Source of the DNA: Amycolatopsis sp.
GTDB lineage: Bacteria; Actinomycetota; Actinomycetes; Mycobacteriales; Pseudonocardiaceae
Length of the DNA: 64,000 nt
Assembly (NCBI RefSeq): GCF_025464955.1
Contig: NZ_JAODNM010000154.1
Span: 50,838-114,837 of the forward strand
Direction of reading: 5' to 3'
Part shown: positions 31,689-39,789 of the stretch, piece after piece
Numbering within the stretch: position 1 is the first letter of the stretch
Layout: each line of letters opens with the position of its first letter
Made by a program: the position numbers and the translations under genes
Notes under the pieces: model-generated
What the model was told of the DNA's origin: nothing
What the model saw: only the letters and a program-made list of their open reading frames with translations
Database searches by the model: none

Positions 31689-33131
31689 TCAGTCGGTGCC
31701 GGACTCCATGGCGGCGTAGTCCAGCAGCTCGGCGTCGTCGGTGGTACCGCGGGAGGCGATCGCCTCGGCCCCGCCCAGTGCCAGCTCACCGATCAGCTCG
31801 GACGAGGTCGGCTGCCCGCTGGTCAGCATCGGGTGCGAGGTGCCGATCATGCCGAGTCCGGCGTACTGCTCGAGCTTGGCGCGGGAGTCGGCGATGTCGA
31901 GGTTGCGCATGGTCAACTGGCCGATGCGGTCGACCGGCCCGAAGGCGGAGTCCTCGGTGCGTTCCATCGACAGCTTGTCCGGGTGGTAGCTGAACGCCGG
32001 CCCGGAGGTGTTCAGGATCGAGTAGTCCTCACCTCGCCGCAGCCGCAGCGTCACCTCGCCGGTGACCGCGTTGCCGACCCAGCGCTGCAGCGATTCGCGA
32101 ACCATCAGCGCCTGCGGGTCCAGCCAACGGCCTTCGTACATGAGCCGGCCCAGCCGCCGTCCATCGTTGTAGTAGCTGGCGAGGGTGTCCTCGTTGTGGA
32201 TCGCGTTGACCAGCCGCTCGTAGGCCGCATACAGCAAAGCCATGCCCGGCGCCTCGTAGATGCCCCGGCTCTTGGCCTCGATGATCCGGTTCTCGATCTG
32301 GTCGGACATGCCCATGCCATGCCGGCCGCCGACGGCATTGGCCTCCAGCACGAGGTCCACCGAGGAGCCGAACTCCTTGCCGTTGATCGTGACCGGGCGT
32401 CCCCGGTCGAACCCGATCGTGACGTCTTCGGTGGCGATCTCGACGCTCGGGTCCCAGAACCGCACGCCCATGATCGGCTCGACGATTTCGATCCCGGTGT
32501 CTAGGTGCTCCAGCGACTTCGCCTCGTGGGTCGCGCCCCAGATGTTCGCGTCGGTGGAGTACGCCTTCTCCGTGCTGTCCCGGTAGGGCAGGCCGTGGGC
32601 GACCAGCCACTCGGACATCTCCTTGCGACCGCCGAGCTCGCTGACGAAATCAGCGTCCAGCCACGGCTTGTAGATCCGCAGGGAGGGGTTGGCGAGCAGG
32701 CCGTAGCGGTAGAACCGCTCGATGTCGTTGCCCTTGTAGGTGGAGCCGTCGCCCCAGATCTGCACGTCGTCCTCGAGCATCGCCCGCACCAGCAGCGTGC
32801 CCGTGACGGCCCGGCCGAGCGGGGTGGTGTTGAAGTAGACACGGCCGCCGGACCGGATGTGGAACGCTCCGCAGGCCAGGGCGGTGAGCCCCTCCTCGAC
32901 CAGCGCCGCGCGGCAGTCGACCACACGGGCGATCTCCGCGCCATACGCGGTGGCGCGGTCGGGCACCGAGCTGATGTCCGGCTCGTCGTACTGCCCGATA
33001 TCAGCGGTATAGGTGCACGGCACGGCCCCCTTGTCCCGCATCCACGCGACCGCGACCGACGTGTCGAGGCCGCCGGAGAAGGCGATGCCGACTCGTTCGT
33101 TGACAGGAAGGGAAGTGAGCACCTTGGACAT
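31689..33131 (-). CDS. argG: Argininosuccinate synthase
   Basis: 480 aa, the long ArgG form also found in Escherichia coli. It joins citrulline and aspartate with ATP to argininosuccinate in arginine synthesis. N-terminal ATP-binding loop GIAFSGGLDTSVAVAWM, citrulline/aspartate region YTADIGQYDEPD and GRAVTGTLLVRAM, then the synthetase domain (GRKEMSEWLVAHGLPYRDST, GGRHGMGMSDQIENRIIEAK). Start ATG 33131 is preferred to 33149 because the family begins SKVLTSLP. Monocistronic, not next to other arg genes; actinobacteria usually keep a shorter argG in an arg cluster, so this may be a second copy. Confidence 0.93.
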   Translation of the reverse strand: MSKVLTSLPVNERVGIAFSGGLDTSVAVAWMRDKGAVPCTYTADIGQYDEPDISSVPDRATAYGAEIARVVDCRAALVEEGLTALACGAFHIRSGGRVYFNTTPLGRAVTGTLLVRAMLEDDVQIWGDGSTYKGNDIERFYRYGLLANPSLRIYKPWLDADFVSELGGRKEMSEWLVAHGLPYRDSTEKAYSTDANIWGATHEAKSLEHLDTGIEIVEPIMGVRFWDPSVEIATEDVTIGFDRGRPVTINGKEFGSSVDLVLEANAVGGRHGMGMSDQIENRIIEAKSRGIYEAPGMALLYAAYERLVNAIHNEDTLASYYNDGRRLGRLMYEGRWLDPQALMVRESLQRWVGNAVTGEVTLRLRRGEDYSILNTSGPAFSYHPDKLSMERTEDSAFGPVDRIGQLTMRNLDIADSRAKLEQYAGLGMIGTSHPMLTSGQPTSSELIGELALGGAEAIASRGTTDDAELLDYAAMESGTD

Positions 33132-33219
33132 GAACGGAAGTATATGCATACCGTCGCATGATCATACAATCGGGGTGCGGGTGATCACATGTCTTGGTCG
33201 CTGACCTACACTTCGGCAA

Positions 33220-33888
33220 GTGGGCACTTCGGACGACACCGCGACCGGCGGCCGCGTCGGCGAGATCGTCCGGGCGGCGTTGAAGCTGCTGGACGAGTCC
33301 GGCCTCGACGCGGTGACCCTGCGCGCCGTCGCGGGGCGGCTCGGGGTCCGGCTCAACACAGTGTCGTGGCACGTCAAGTCCAAGGCGCGGCTGCGCGACC
33401 TGATGGCCGACGCCGTGCTCGCCGACATCGATCTCGACGACCTGCCCGAGGACTGGCGGGAGCGCACGGCGGTACTCGTCCGGCGCTACCGGCAGGCCCT
33501 GCTCGCCCACCGCGACGGCGCCCGAGTGGTGACCGGCACCTTCGCGGCCGAACCGGCGACACTGGCCGCCGCGGACGCCGTGGTCACCGCCCTGCTCGAC
33601 GGCGGGCTCGCCGACCACGCCGCCGGATGGACGTGCTGGACGCTGATCTACTTCACGCTCGGGCTCACCCAAGAAGAGCAGAGCAGGCCAGAAGACACCG
33701 CCGAAACCCTGCGGTCAGCGCTCGGGGCCGGCGGGTATCGGTCCCTGCTGCAGGTGCTGCCCCACCTCGCCGACGGCGACTTCGACAGCCGCTTCGAGTT
33801 CGGTGTCGATCTCATCCTGAAGTCGGCAGCGACGCGTGGGCTCGAGAGACCGCAACTCGCCGTCGAGTTGCGGTCTCTTAGAAACTAA
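33220..33888 (+). CDS. TetR-family regulator (TetR_C type) with repeat-derived C-terminus
   Basis: 222 aa. N-terminal HTH (VRAALKLLDESGLDAVTLRA, VAGRLGVRLNTVSWHVKSKA) and a TetR-C-type ligand domain (TCWTLIYFTLGLTQEEQSR, LLQVLPHLADGDFDSRFEFG). GTG start, little or no leader. The last 14 codons (ERPQLAVELRSLRN) and the stop are supplied by the dispersed palindrome at 33846-33896, so the native C-terminus has been replaced or extended. Divergent from argG with 88 bp between the starts. Its target is not evident. Confidence 0.88.
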   Translation: MGTSDDTATGGRVGEIVRAALKLLDESGLDAVTLRAVAGRLGVRLNTVSWHVKSKARLRDLMADAVLADIDLDDLPEDWRERTAVLVRRYRQALLAHRDGARVVTGTFAAEPATLAAADAVVTALLDGGLADHAAGWTCWTLIYFTLGLTQEEQSRPEDTAETLRSALGAGGYRSLLQVLPHLADGDFDSRFEFGVDLILKSAATRGLERPQLAVELRSLRN

Positions 33889-33896
33889 GACACCCC
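33846..33896. repeat. Dispersed palindromic repeat, copy 2 (full form, inverted)
   Basis: GAGACCGCAACTCG-CCGT-CGAGTTGCGGTCTC (perfect 14-bp arms, 33846-33877) followed by CTTAG-AAA-CTAAG (33877-33889) and ACACCCC. It is the reverse complement of copy 1 with compensatory changes in the stem. It could also terminate the TetR transcript. Confidence 0.8.
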
Positions 33897-33918
33897 ACAC
33901 TCACGAGTCCTTAAGTCG

Positions 33919-35172
33919 CTAGAGCTCGCCCAGGGCGGTGATGGGCGATTCCACGCAGTCGGCGACGAAGCGCAGGAACCCGCCGGCGGTGCCGCCGTCG
34001 CAGGCGCGGTGGTCGAACGCCAGGGTCAGCTGGCACACCTTCCGCGCGGCGAGGACGCCGTCGACGACCCAAGGACGGTCGATGATGCGGCCGATACCCA
34101 GGATGGCGACCTCGGGGTGGTTGATGATCGCCGCCGAGCCGTCGACGCCGAAGACGCCGTAGTTGTTGACGGTGAAGGTGCCACCGGACAGGTCCGCCGG
34201 GGACAGCGAGCCGTCGCGACCGGCGGTGGTCTTCTCGGTGATCGCCGCGGACAGCGATCGGGTGCTCAGCCGGTGGGCGTCGCGCACGACCGGCACCATC
34301 AGCCCGCGGTCGGTCTGGGCGGCAAAGCCCAGGTGCACGTTGTCGAGCACGACGATCTCGTCGGCCTCGACTCGCGAGTTGAGCTCCGGAAACTTCGCCA
34401 GCCCGAGCAACGTGAACCGCGCGACGAGCGCGAGCAGGCTGACCTTGCGGGCGGGATCGGCCGCGTTGAGCGCGACGCGCGCGGCCAGCAGTTCGGTCGC
34501 GTCGACGTCGACCCACACGGTCGCTTCGGGAATCTCACGGCGGGACAGCGAAAGCTTGTCGGCGATCGTCTTCCGGATGCCGCGCAACGGGATCCGCCGG
34601 CCTTCGGAGGAAGGCACAGGAGCGGCTGGCGCGGTGCGTGAGGCTAGCGCCCGCTCGACATCGGCGCGGCGTTTGACGCCGTCGGGTCCGGTGCCCTCCA
34701 CGGTGCGCAGGTCGACGCCGTTCTCCTTGGCCAAGCGCCGCACGAGCGGGGAGATGACCGCGAGCGAGCCGGCCGACGAATGCGCAGCGGGCGCGGTCGG
34801 TGGCGAAGCCTTCGCCGGTCCGCGGCGGGTACCACGCCGGCGGCGGGTGGTCGTCGACGTGCCGTAGCCGATCAGGACGTTGCCGCTGCCCTCTTCGACC
34901 TTTTCGGCGGTCACCACCCCGGGCTCGGTGAAGCCGGTCGCGGCGCCGACGGTGATCAGCGGCGCACCGACTGGCAGTGTCGAGCCGGCTTCACCGTGCA
35001 ACGTCGTGACGACGCCGGCGTAGGGCGAGGGCACCTCCACAGTCGCCTTCGCCGTCTCGACCTCGACCACCGGTTGGTCGGTGACGATGACGTCCCCGGC
35101 GGACACCAGCCACTGCACGATGACGGCCTCGGTCAGTCCTTCGCCGAGGTCCGGCAGCAGGAAGTCAGGCAC
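33919..35172 (-). CDS. bkdC: Branched-chain 2-oxoacid dehydrogenase E2 (dihydrolipoyl acyltransferase)
   Basis: 417 aa. Lipoyl domain with the lipoyl Lys in VEVETAKATVEVPSPYAG (Lys42), an Ala/Pro/Lys linker, a peripheral-subunit-binding domain (ISPLVRRLAKENGVDLRTVE, GTGPDGVKRRADV) and a catalytic domain ending in FDHRACDGGTAGGF with the HRxxDG active site. Transfers the acyl group from lipoate to CoA. Overlaps the E1-beta gene by 8 bp. E3 is not encoded here. The substrate assignment to branched-chain oxoacids rests on the E1 pair and the divergent Lrp regulator. Confidence 0.92.
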   Translation of the reverse strand: MPDFLLPDLGEGLTEAVIVQWLVSAGDVIVTDQPVVEVETAKATVEVPSPYAGVVTTLHGEAGSTLPVGAPLITVGAATGFTEPGVVTAEKVEEGSGNVLIGYGTSTTTRRRRGTRRGPAKASPPTAPAAHSSAGSLAVISPLVRRLAKENGVDLRTVEGTGPDGVKRRADVERALASRTAPAAPVPSSEGRRIPLRGIRKTIADKLSLSRREIPEATVWVDVDATELLAARVALNAADPARKVSLLALVARFTLLGLAKFPELNSRVEADEIVVLDNVHLGFAAQTDRGLMVPVVRDAHRLSTRSLSAAITEKTTAGRDGSLSPADLSGGTFTVNNYGVFGVDGSAAIINHPEVAILGIGRIIDRPWVVDGVLAARKVCQLTLAFDHRACDGGTAGGFLRFVADCVESPITALGEL

Positions 35173-36202
35173 GGCGGCCTCCGGGGAGTTCGGCGGTGTC
35201 GTCCCACTGCAGCCGCGCGATCGCGTCGAGTACGCGGTCGACGCTCGGCAGGTGGAACTCCTCCAGTTTCGGTGCCGGGTAAGGGATGTCGAAGCCCGTG
35301 ACGCGCAGGATCGGGGCCTGCAGGTGATGGAAGCAGCGCTCGGTCAGCCGGGCCGCCACCTCCGCGCCGTAGCCACCGAAGCCCGACGCCTCATGCACGA
35401 CGACAGCGCGTCCGGTCCGGCGCACCGACGCGGCCACGGTCTCGTCGTCGAACGGGGTGAGGCTGCGCAGGTCGACGACCTCGACGTCCCAACCCTCTTC
35501 GACGGCGGCTTCGGCCGTTTCCATCGCGGTCGTGACCATCGGTCCGTACGCGATGAGCGTGACGTCCTTGCCTGCGCGGCGCACGACAGCGCGGTCCATC
35601 GGCGCGGACGTGCGGTCGAAGGAAACCTCACCCTTGGCCCAGTACCGGCGCTTGGGTTCGAGGAAGATCACCGGGTCCGGGCACTCGATCGCATCGCGCA
35701 GCAGGTCGTAGGCGTCGGCCGGGGTGCCCGGCGTGACGACTCGCAGGCCGGGGGTATGCGTGTAGTACGCCTCGGAGGAGTCGCAGTGGTGCTCGACGCC
35801 GCCGATCCCGCCGCCGTAAGGGATCCGGATGACCACGGGCAGCCCCACACGGCCGCGCGTGCGGTTGCGCAGTTTCGCGAGATGACTGGTGATCTGCTCG
35901 AACGCCGGGTAGGCGAAGGCGTCGAACTGCATCTCCACGACTGGCCGCAGTCCGTTCATCGCCATCCCGATCGCGGTCCCGACGATGCCGGACTCCGCGA
36001 GCGGAGTGTCGAACACCCGGCGCTCGCCGAACTTCTCGGCCAGCCCATCGGTCACGCGGAACACCCCGCCGAGCGGGCCGACGTCCTCGCCGAAGACGAG
36101 GACCTTGTCGTCGGCCGACAGCGCGTCGGACAGCGCCCGGTTGAGCGAGGCGGCCATCGTCAGCTGCTCGGTGCCGACCAGCGGCCGTTCCAGGGTGGTC
36201 AT
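35165..36202 (-). CDS. bkdB: 2-oxoacid dehydrogenase E1 component, beta subunit
   Basis: 345 aa transketolase-like subunit: TMAASLNRALSDALSADDKV, VFGEDVGPLGGVFRVTDGLA, FGERRVFDTPLAESGIVGTA, FDAFAYPAFEQITSHLAKLR. Forms the alpha2beta2 thiamine-diphosphate decarboxylase of the complex and supplies branched-chain acyl-CoA starters for fatty acids or polyketides. Starts in a 4-bp ATGA overlap with the E1-alpha stop, so it is translationally coupled. Confidence 0.93.
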   Translation of the reverse strand: MTTLERPLVGTEQLTMAASLNRALSDALSADDKVLVFGEDVGPLGGVFRVTDGLAEKFGERRVFDTPLAESGIVGTAIGMAMNGLRPVVEMQFDAFAYPAFEQITSHLAKLRNRTRGRVGLPVVIRIPYGGGIGGVEHHCDSSEAYYTHTPGLRVVTPGTPADAYDLLRDAIECPDPVIFLEPKRRYWAKGEVSFDRTSAPMDRAVVRRAGKDVTLIAYGPMVTTAMETAEAAVEEGWDVEVVDLRSLTPFDDETVAASVRRTGRAVVVHEASGFGGYGAEVAARLTERCFHHLQAPILRVTGFDIPYPAPKLEEFHLPSVDRVLDAIARLQWDDTAELPGGRRA

Positions 36203-37302
36203 GACTGGTCCTCGGCGATCTCGGCGGCGAGCAGCGCGGCCTGCTCGCGCAACGCGGTAGTGGGGCTGGCGTAAACGTGAGCGAACAGCTCGGCGGGGTC
36301 GACCTCGGGGTCGACGTTCATCCCGTCGCGCACCCGCGACGCGAACCGCTCGGCCTCGTCGGTGATGGCCGCCCGGCTGGTCGCGTCGAGGACGCCGGTG
36401 TCGGTGAGGTAGCGCTCGAGCCGGTCCACCGGATCACGACCGAGCCAGGCCGCGACCTCGCCGGGGTCGCGGTAGCGGTTCGCGTCGTCGGCGTTGGTGT
36501 GGGCTTCGATGCGGTAGGTCATCGCCTCGATCAGCGTCGGCCCGCCACCGGTTCGCGCGGTCTCGACAGCGTCGCGGACCGTGGTGTACACCGCCGGGGC
36601 GTCGTTCCCGTCGATCGACTTGGCCGGCACACCGTAACCGATCCCCTTGGCGGCCAGCGACGGCGCGGCGGTCTGCTTGCTCAGCGGCACGCTGATCGCG
36701 TACCCGTTGTTCTGCACCAGGAACACCACCGGCGCCTGCCACACCCCGGCGAAGTTGAGCGCCTCATGGGTGTCACCCTCGCTCGTGGCACCGTCACCGA
36801 GAAGGACCAGCGCGACGGTGTCCTCCCCTTGGTAGCGCGCGGCGTGGGCGAGTCCGACGGCGTGCAGCGTGTTCGTCGCCAGCGGGGTGCACTGCGGGCC
36901 GACCCGGTGCTCGTACGGGTCGTACCCGAGATGCCAGCCGCCCTGCAGCAGGGTCAGCGTCTCGATCGGGTCGACGCCGCGGGTCACGATGGCGACGGAG
37001 TCGCGGTAGGTCGGGAACAGCCAGTCCTGCTCGCGCAGCGCGGCGACAGCGCCGATCTGGCACGCCTCCTGCCCGTGCGAGGAGGGGTAGACCGCGAGCC
37101 GGCCCTGCTTGGTCAGCGCGGTGGCCTGGCGGTCGAACCGGCGGCCCACGACCATGCGGCGGTAGAGGTCGAGCAGGACGTCGTCGGCGGGCATGACCAG
37201 GCCGGGGTCGGCCACCGGGCGCCCGTCCTCGGTCAGCAGCCCGAGCGGCGACGTGGAGGGCAGAAGCTCGCGGCTGGCCGCCGGCACACTCGTCATCGTC
37301 AT
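36199..37302 (-). CDS. bkdA: 2-oxoacid dehydrogenase E1 component, alpha subunit
   Basis: 367 aa. Thiamine-diphosphate motif GDGATSEGDTHEALNFAGVW ... NNGYAIS, with IGAVAALREQDWLFPTYRDS upstream and IEAMTYRIEAHTNADDANRY later. First gene of the bkdABC operon. ATG 37302 follows GGAGGAT; an upstream frame extension (to 37362) is not needed. The promoter lies in the 122-bp gap to the divergent Lrp gene, which probably controls it. Confidence 0.93.
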   Translation of the reverse strand: MTMTSVPAASRELLPSTSPLGLLTEDGRPVADPGLVMPADDVLLDLYRRMVVGRRFDRQATALTKQGRLAVYPSSHGQEACQIGAVAALREQDWLFPTYRDSVAIVTRGVDPIETLTLLQGGWHLGYDPYEHRVGPQCTPLATNTLHAVGLAHAARYQGEDTVALVLLGDGATSEGDTHEALNFAGVWQAPVVFLVQNNGYAISVPLSKQTAAPSLAAKGIGYGVPAKSIDGNDAPAVYTTVRDAVETARTGGGPTLIEAMTYRIEAHTNADDANRYRDPGEVAAWLGRDPVDRLERYLTDTGVLDATSRAAITDEAERFASRVRDGMNVDPEVDPAELFAHVYASPTTALREQAALLAAEIAEDQS

Positions 37303-37424
37303 CGGATCCTCCACGGGGCTGAGCGACACTCTGTGCGCCAATACTCCATAGCCGAGGACCAATGTTCTAGAAGCAACGCAATCTGGCGGACGAATTGACT
37401 CTAGACAGCCGTATAGTCCCCAAG

Positions 37425-37916
37425 ATGTCCACTCAGCCCCCGGACCGGCCCATGCGCGCTGGACAAGTTGCCCCGCTGGACGAGACCGACCGGCGCATCG
37501 TCACCGAGCTCCGCGCCGACGGCAGGCTGTCCATGCGGGTGCTCGCGCAGCAGCTGCACATCTCCCGGGCCAGCGCCTACTCGCGGGTCGAGCGGCTGCA
37601 CCGCGACGGCGTCATCACCGGGTACAGCGCGGTGATCGACCCGGAGCGCAACGGCTACGGGATCTCGGCGTACGTCTACCTCAACATCAGCCAGCACTCG
37701 TGGAAACAGGTCCAGCAGCACGTCCGGGAGATCCCCGAGGTATGGCACGCCGCGCTCGTCTCAGGTGATCACGACCTCGTGCTGCTGGTCCGCGCGCATG
37801 ACGCGCAGGGCATGCGCGACCTCGTCCTGAACCGGCTGCAGACACTGCCCAACGTGGTCTCCAGCCACACCGTGCTCATCCTCGACGAGATCCCCCTGAC
37901 CGGAGTCGGCGAGTAG
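37425..37916 (+). CDS. bkdR: Lrp/AsnC family regulator, probable BkdR
   Basis: 163 aa. N-terminal winged HTH (LDETDRRIVTELRADGRLSM, RVLAQQLHISRASAYSRVER) and the RAM ligand-binding domain (YVYLNISQHSWKQVQQHVRE, VWHAALVSGDHDLVLLVRAH). Divergent from bkdABC, the standard arrangement for the leucine/isoleucine/valine-responsive regulator of branched-chain oxoacid dehydrogenase genes. Confidence 0.88.
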   Translation: MSTQPPDRPMRAGQVAPLDETDRRIVTELRADGRLSMRVLAQQLHISRASAYSRVERLHRDGVITGYSAVIDPERNGYGISAYVYLNISQHSWKQVQQHVREIPEVWHAALVSGDHDLVLLVRAHDAQGMRDLVLNRLQTLPNVVSSHTVLILDEIPLTGVGE

Positions 37917-37974
37917 CGGCTGCTGTCCGTCACATAGTTAAGCAACCTCTTGACTTTTTCGGGTCAGGCGGCAA

Positions 37975-37996
37975 TGGTTAAGCGCATGCCTAACCA
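37975..37996. promoter_or_regulatory. Inverted repeat over the ArsR start
   Basis: TGGTTA-n10-TAACCA covers both candidate ATGs (37974, 37986) of the ArsR gene; a further GTTAAGC copy lies at 37936. Fits autorepression by a dimeric winged-helix protein. Confidence 0.5.
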
Positions 37997-38315
37997 ATCC
38001 GGTCTCGATCCGGTCGGCCGTGTCTTTCAGGCGCTCACCGACCCGACCCGGCGAGCGATCGTCGAACGACTGGTCCGTGGCCCGGCGACCGTCAAGGCGC
38101 TCGCCGAGCCGCTGGCGATGTCCCTGCCCGCAGTGATGCAACACCTGCAGGTACTGGAAGGGGCGGGTGTCATCGCGACCGAGAAGGTCGGCCGAGTGCG
38201 CACCTGCCGGATCGAACCGGTGGCGCTGCGCGAGGCCGAACAGTGGCTCAGCGGTCAACGCACGGCGTCCGAACGGCAACTTGATCGACTCGACGACTAT
38301 CTGAAGGGAAAATGA
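37986..38315 (+). CDS. ArsR-family winged-helix regulator
   Basis: About 109 aa. GRVFQALTDPTRRAIVERLV, LAEPLAMSLPAVMQHLQVLE and GAGVIATEKVGRVRTCRIEP are the wHTH of ArsR/SmtB-type repressors in the subgroup normally paired with an SRPBCC protein. No metal-binding Cys cluster is seen. Start may be ATG 37974 or 37986. Its last codons overlap the downstream SRPBCC gene (ATGA). Confidence 0.88.
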   Translation: MPNQSGLDPVGRVFQALTDPTRRAIVERLVRGPATVKALAEPLAMSLPAVMQHLQVLEGAGVIATEKVGRVRTCRIEPVALREAEQWLSGQRTASERQLDRLDDYLKGK

Positions 38316-38770
38316 TCATGGACGTAACACACTCGACGTTCACCCTCGAACGCCAATACCAGGCCTCGGTCCAGCGGGTGTTCGAGGCTTGGGCGACGCC
38401 GGAAGCACGGAAGCGCTGGATGGCCCAAGGAGCAGAACACTCTCAGAACTTCGAAGTCGGCGGCCTCGAGACCGTCAAGGGGGACGACGGAGAGGGGCAT
38501 GCGCTGACCTACGAGGCACGCTACGCCGAGATTGCCACCAATGAACGAATCCTCACGACGTCGACACTGCACTCCGGGGATCAGTTGTCGACCGTGTCGG
38601 TCACCAGCGTCGAGTTCTCCGCAGCTGGCGAGGGAACCCGAGTAGTGCTGACCGAGCACGGAATGTACCTCCCCGGCCAGGAGCAACCCGATTGGCGAGA
38701 ACACGGAACCGCACAGCAACTCGACACCCTGGCTGCGGAGTTCGCCGCGGCCGTTGAGGCGAAGTACTGA
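38312..38770 (+). CDS. SRPBCC (AHSA1-like) protein
   Basis: About 152 aa of the Bet v1/START-like fold: STFTLERQYQASVQRVFEAW, ATPEARKRWMAQG, TVSVTSVEFSAAGEGTRVVL, TEHGMYLPGQEQPDWREHGT. Translationally coupled to the ArsR gene. This two-gene unit is widespread; the SRPBCC protein binds an unidentified hydrophobic ligand. Start may be 38312 (overlap) or 38318 (better spacing from AAGGG). Confidence 0.87.
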   Translation: MIMDVTHSTFTLERQYQASVQRVFEAWATPEARKRWMAQGAEHSQNFEVGGLETVKGDDGEGHALTYEARYAEIATNERILTTSTLHSGDQLSTVSVTSVEFSAAGEGTRVVLTEHGMYLPGQEQPDWREHGTAQQLDTLAAEFAAAVEAKY

Positions 38771-38855
38771 CGCGAGGACGGCCGGCAAGGTGCTGAGCCC
38801 GCGGCGAACGACCTCCAGGCCACGAACCTGCACGCAGCGGCCTGAGCCGGTCCGC

Positions 38856-39689
38856 TCAGCTGCGGACGGCGGTGACGAACCCGCCGTCGGAGAACTCAGC
38901 GGCCGAGCGGCCGTATTCGACGGCGAGCACTGACTGGACGTGGAGCTCCGTCTGCCAGCCGTGCTCGGCCAGCCAGGCCGGCCCCTCGGAACCCAGTCCG
39001 CCCTTCCACAGCGTGGTGAGCCCGCTCGCGCTGGGCATCGCGCGGACGCGGGCCGCGAGTCCGTTTCTGTTGTTGGTGCGCCGTTCGAACGACACCCGGC
39101 TGCCCGGCGCGGACAGCTCACCCACGGTGGTCAACAGCCGGGTGGCCTCGTCGTGGGAGAGGTAGATCAGCAAGCCTTCGACCAGCCACGCAGTCGGTGC
39201 GTCATACCGGAAGCCCGCGGCGAGCAGCAGCGCCGACCAGTCTTCGCGCAGGTCCGCCGGGATGGCCTCGCGAACACAGCCGGGGGCCGCGGATTCGGCG
39301 GCGAGCACCCGTTCCTTGAACTCCAGCACCTCGGGAAGATCCAGTTCGAACAAGCGGACGCCGTCCGGCCAGGTCAGCCGGAACGCCCGGGTGTCCAGCC
39401 CCGAGGCCAGCAGCACCACCTGCTCGCAGCCTGCCGCGACCGCGCGCAGCAGGTACTCGTCGTAGAACCGGGTGCGGACCACGACGTGCGCGTAGAACAA
39501 CGCACCGACGGACTTGTCCTTTGCGGAGTCCGGTACTTCGGGGAAGAACGCCCGCCCGGCTTCGACGAACGCTTGTGCATAGGGATCGTCGAACAGCCTG
39601 TCGGGCCTGCGGCTCTCCATCGCGCGCAGACCTGCGACGCCTAGAGCGGTCCGTCCGACACCGGGCAGCGATTCCGAGGAGGCGGTCAT
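38856..39689 (-). CDS. SAM-dependent methyltransferase (TIGR00027/PPM1-like family)
   Basis: 277 aa. Motifs of the family: TALGVAGLRAMESRRPDRLF, FDDPYAQAFV, VVVRTRFYDEYLLRAVAAGC, VVLLASGLDTRAFRLTWPDG (SAM motif I), FELDLPEVLEFKERVL and VEGLLIYLSHDEATRLLTTV. Related proteins methylate carboxyl or hydroxyl groups of small metabolites; substrate unknown. ATG 39689 follows GGTGGG. Convergent with the SRPBCC gene. Confidence 0.9.
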   Translation of the reverse strand: MTASSESLPGVGRTALGVAGLRAMESRRPDRLFDDPYAQAFVEAGRAFFPEVPDSAKDKSVGALFYAHVVVRTRFYDEYLLRAVAAGCEQVVLLASGLDTRAFRLTWPDGVRLFELDLPEVLEFKERVLAAESAAPGCVREAIPADLREDWSALLLAAGFRYDAPTAWLVEGLLIYLSHDEATRLLTTVGELSAPGSRVSFERRTNNRNGLAARVRAMPSASGLTTLWKGGLGSEGPAWLAEHGWQTELHVQSVLAVEYGRSAAEFSDGGFVTAVRS

Positions 39690-39724
39690 GGGCCCACCGT
39701 AGCGATCTCTCCGATGTGCACGCC

Positions 39725-39767
39725 GCGAGTCCCACGCTGACGGAGCCGAGTCCCACACCCGGGTCCC
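39725..39767. repeat. 43-bp dispersed repeat, copy 2
   Basis: Matches 23170-23212 at about 38 of 43 positions, again with the duplicated CGAGTCCCAC. It lies between two minus-strand genes. Confidence 0.7.
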
Positions 39768-39789
39768 GGGCGCACCAGGTGTCTCACTT

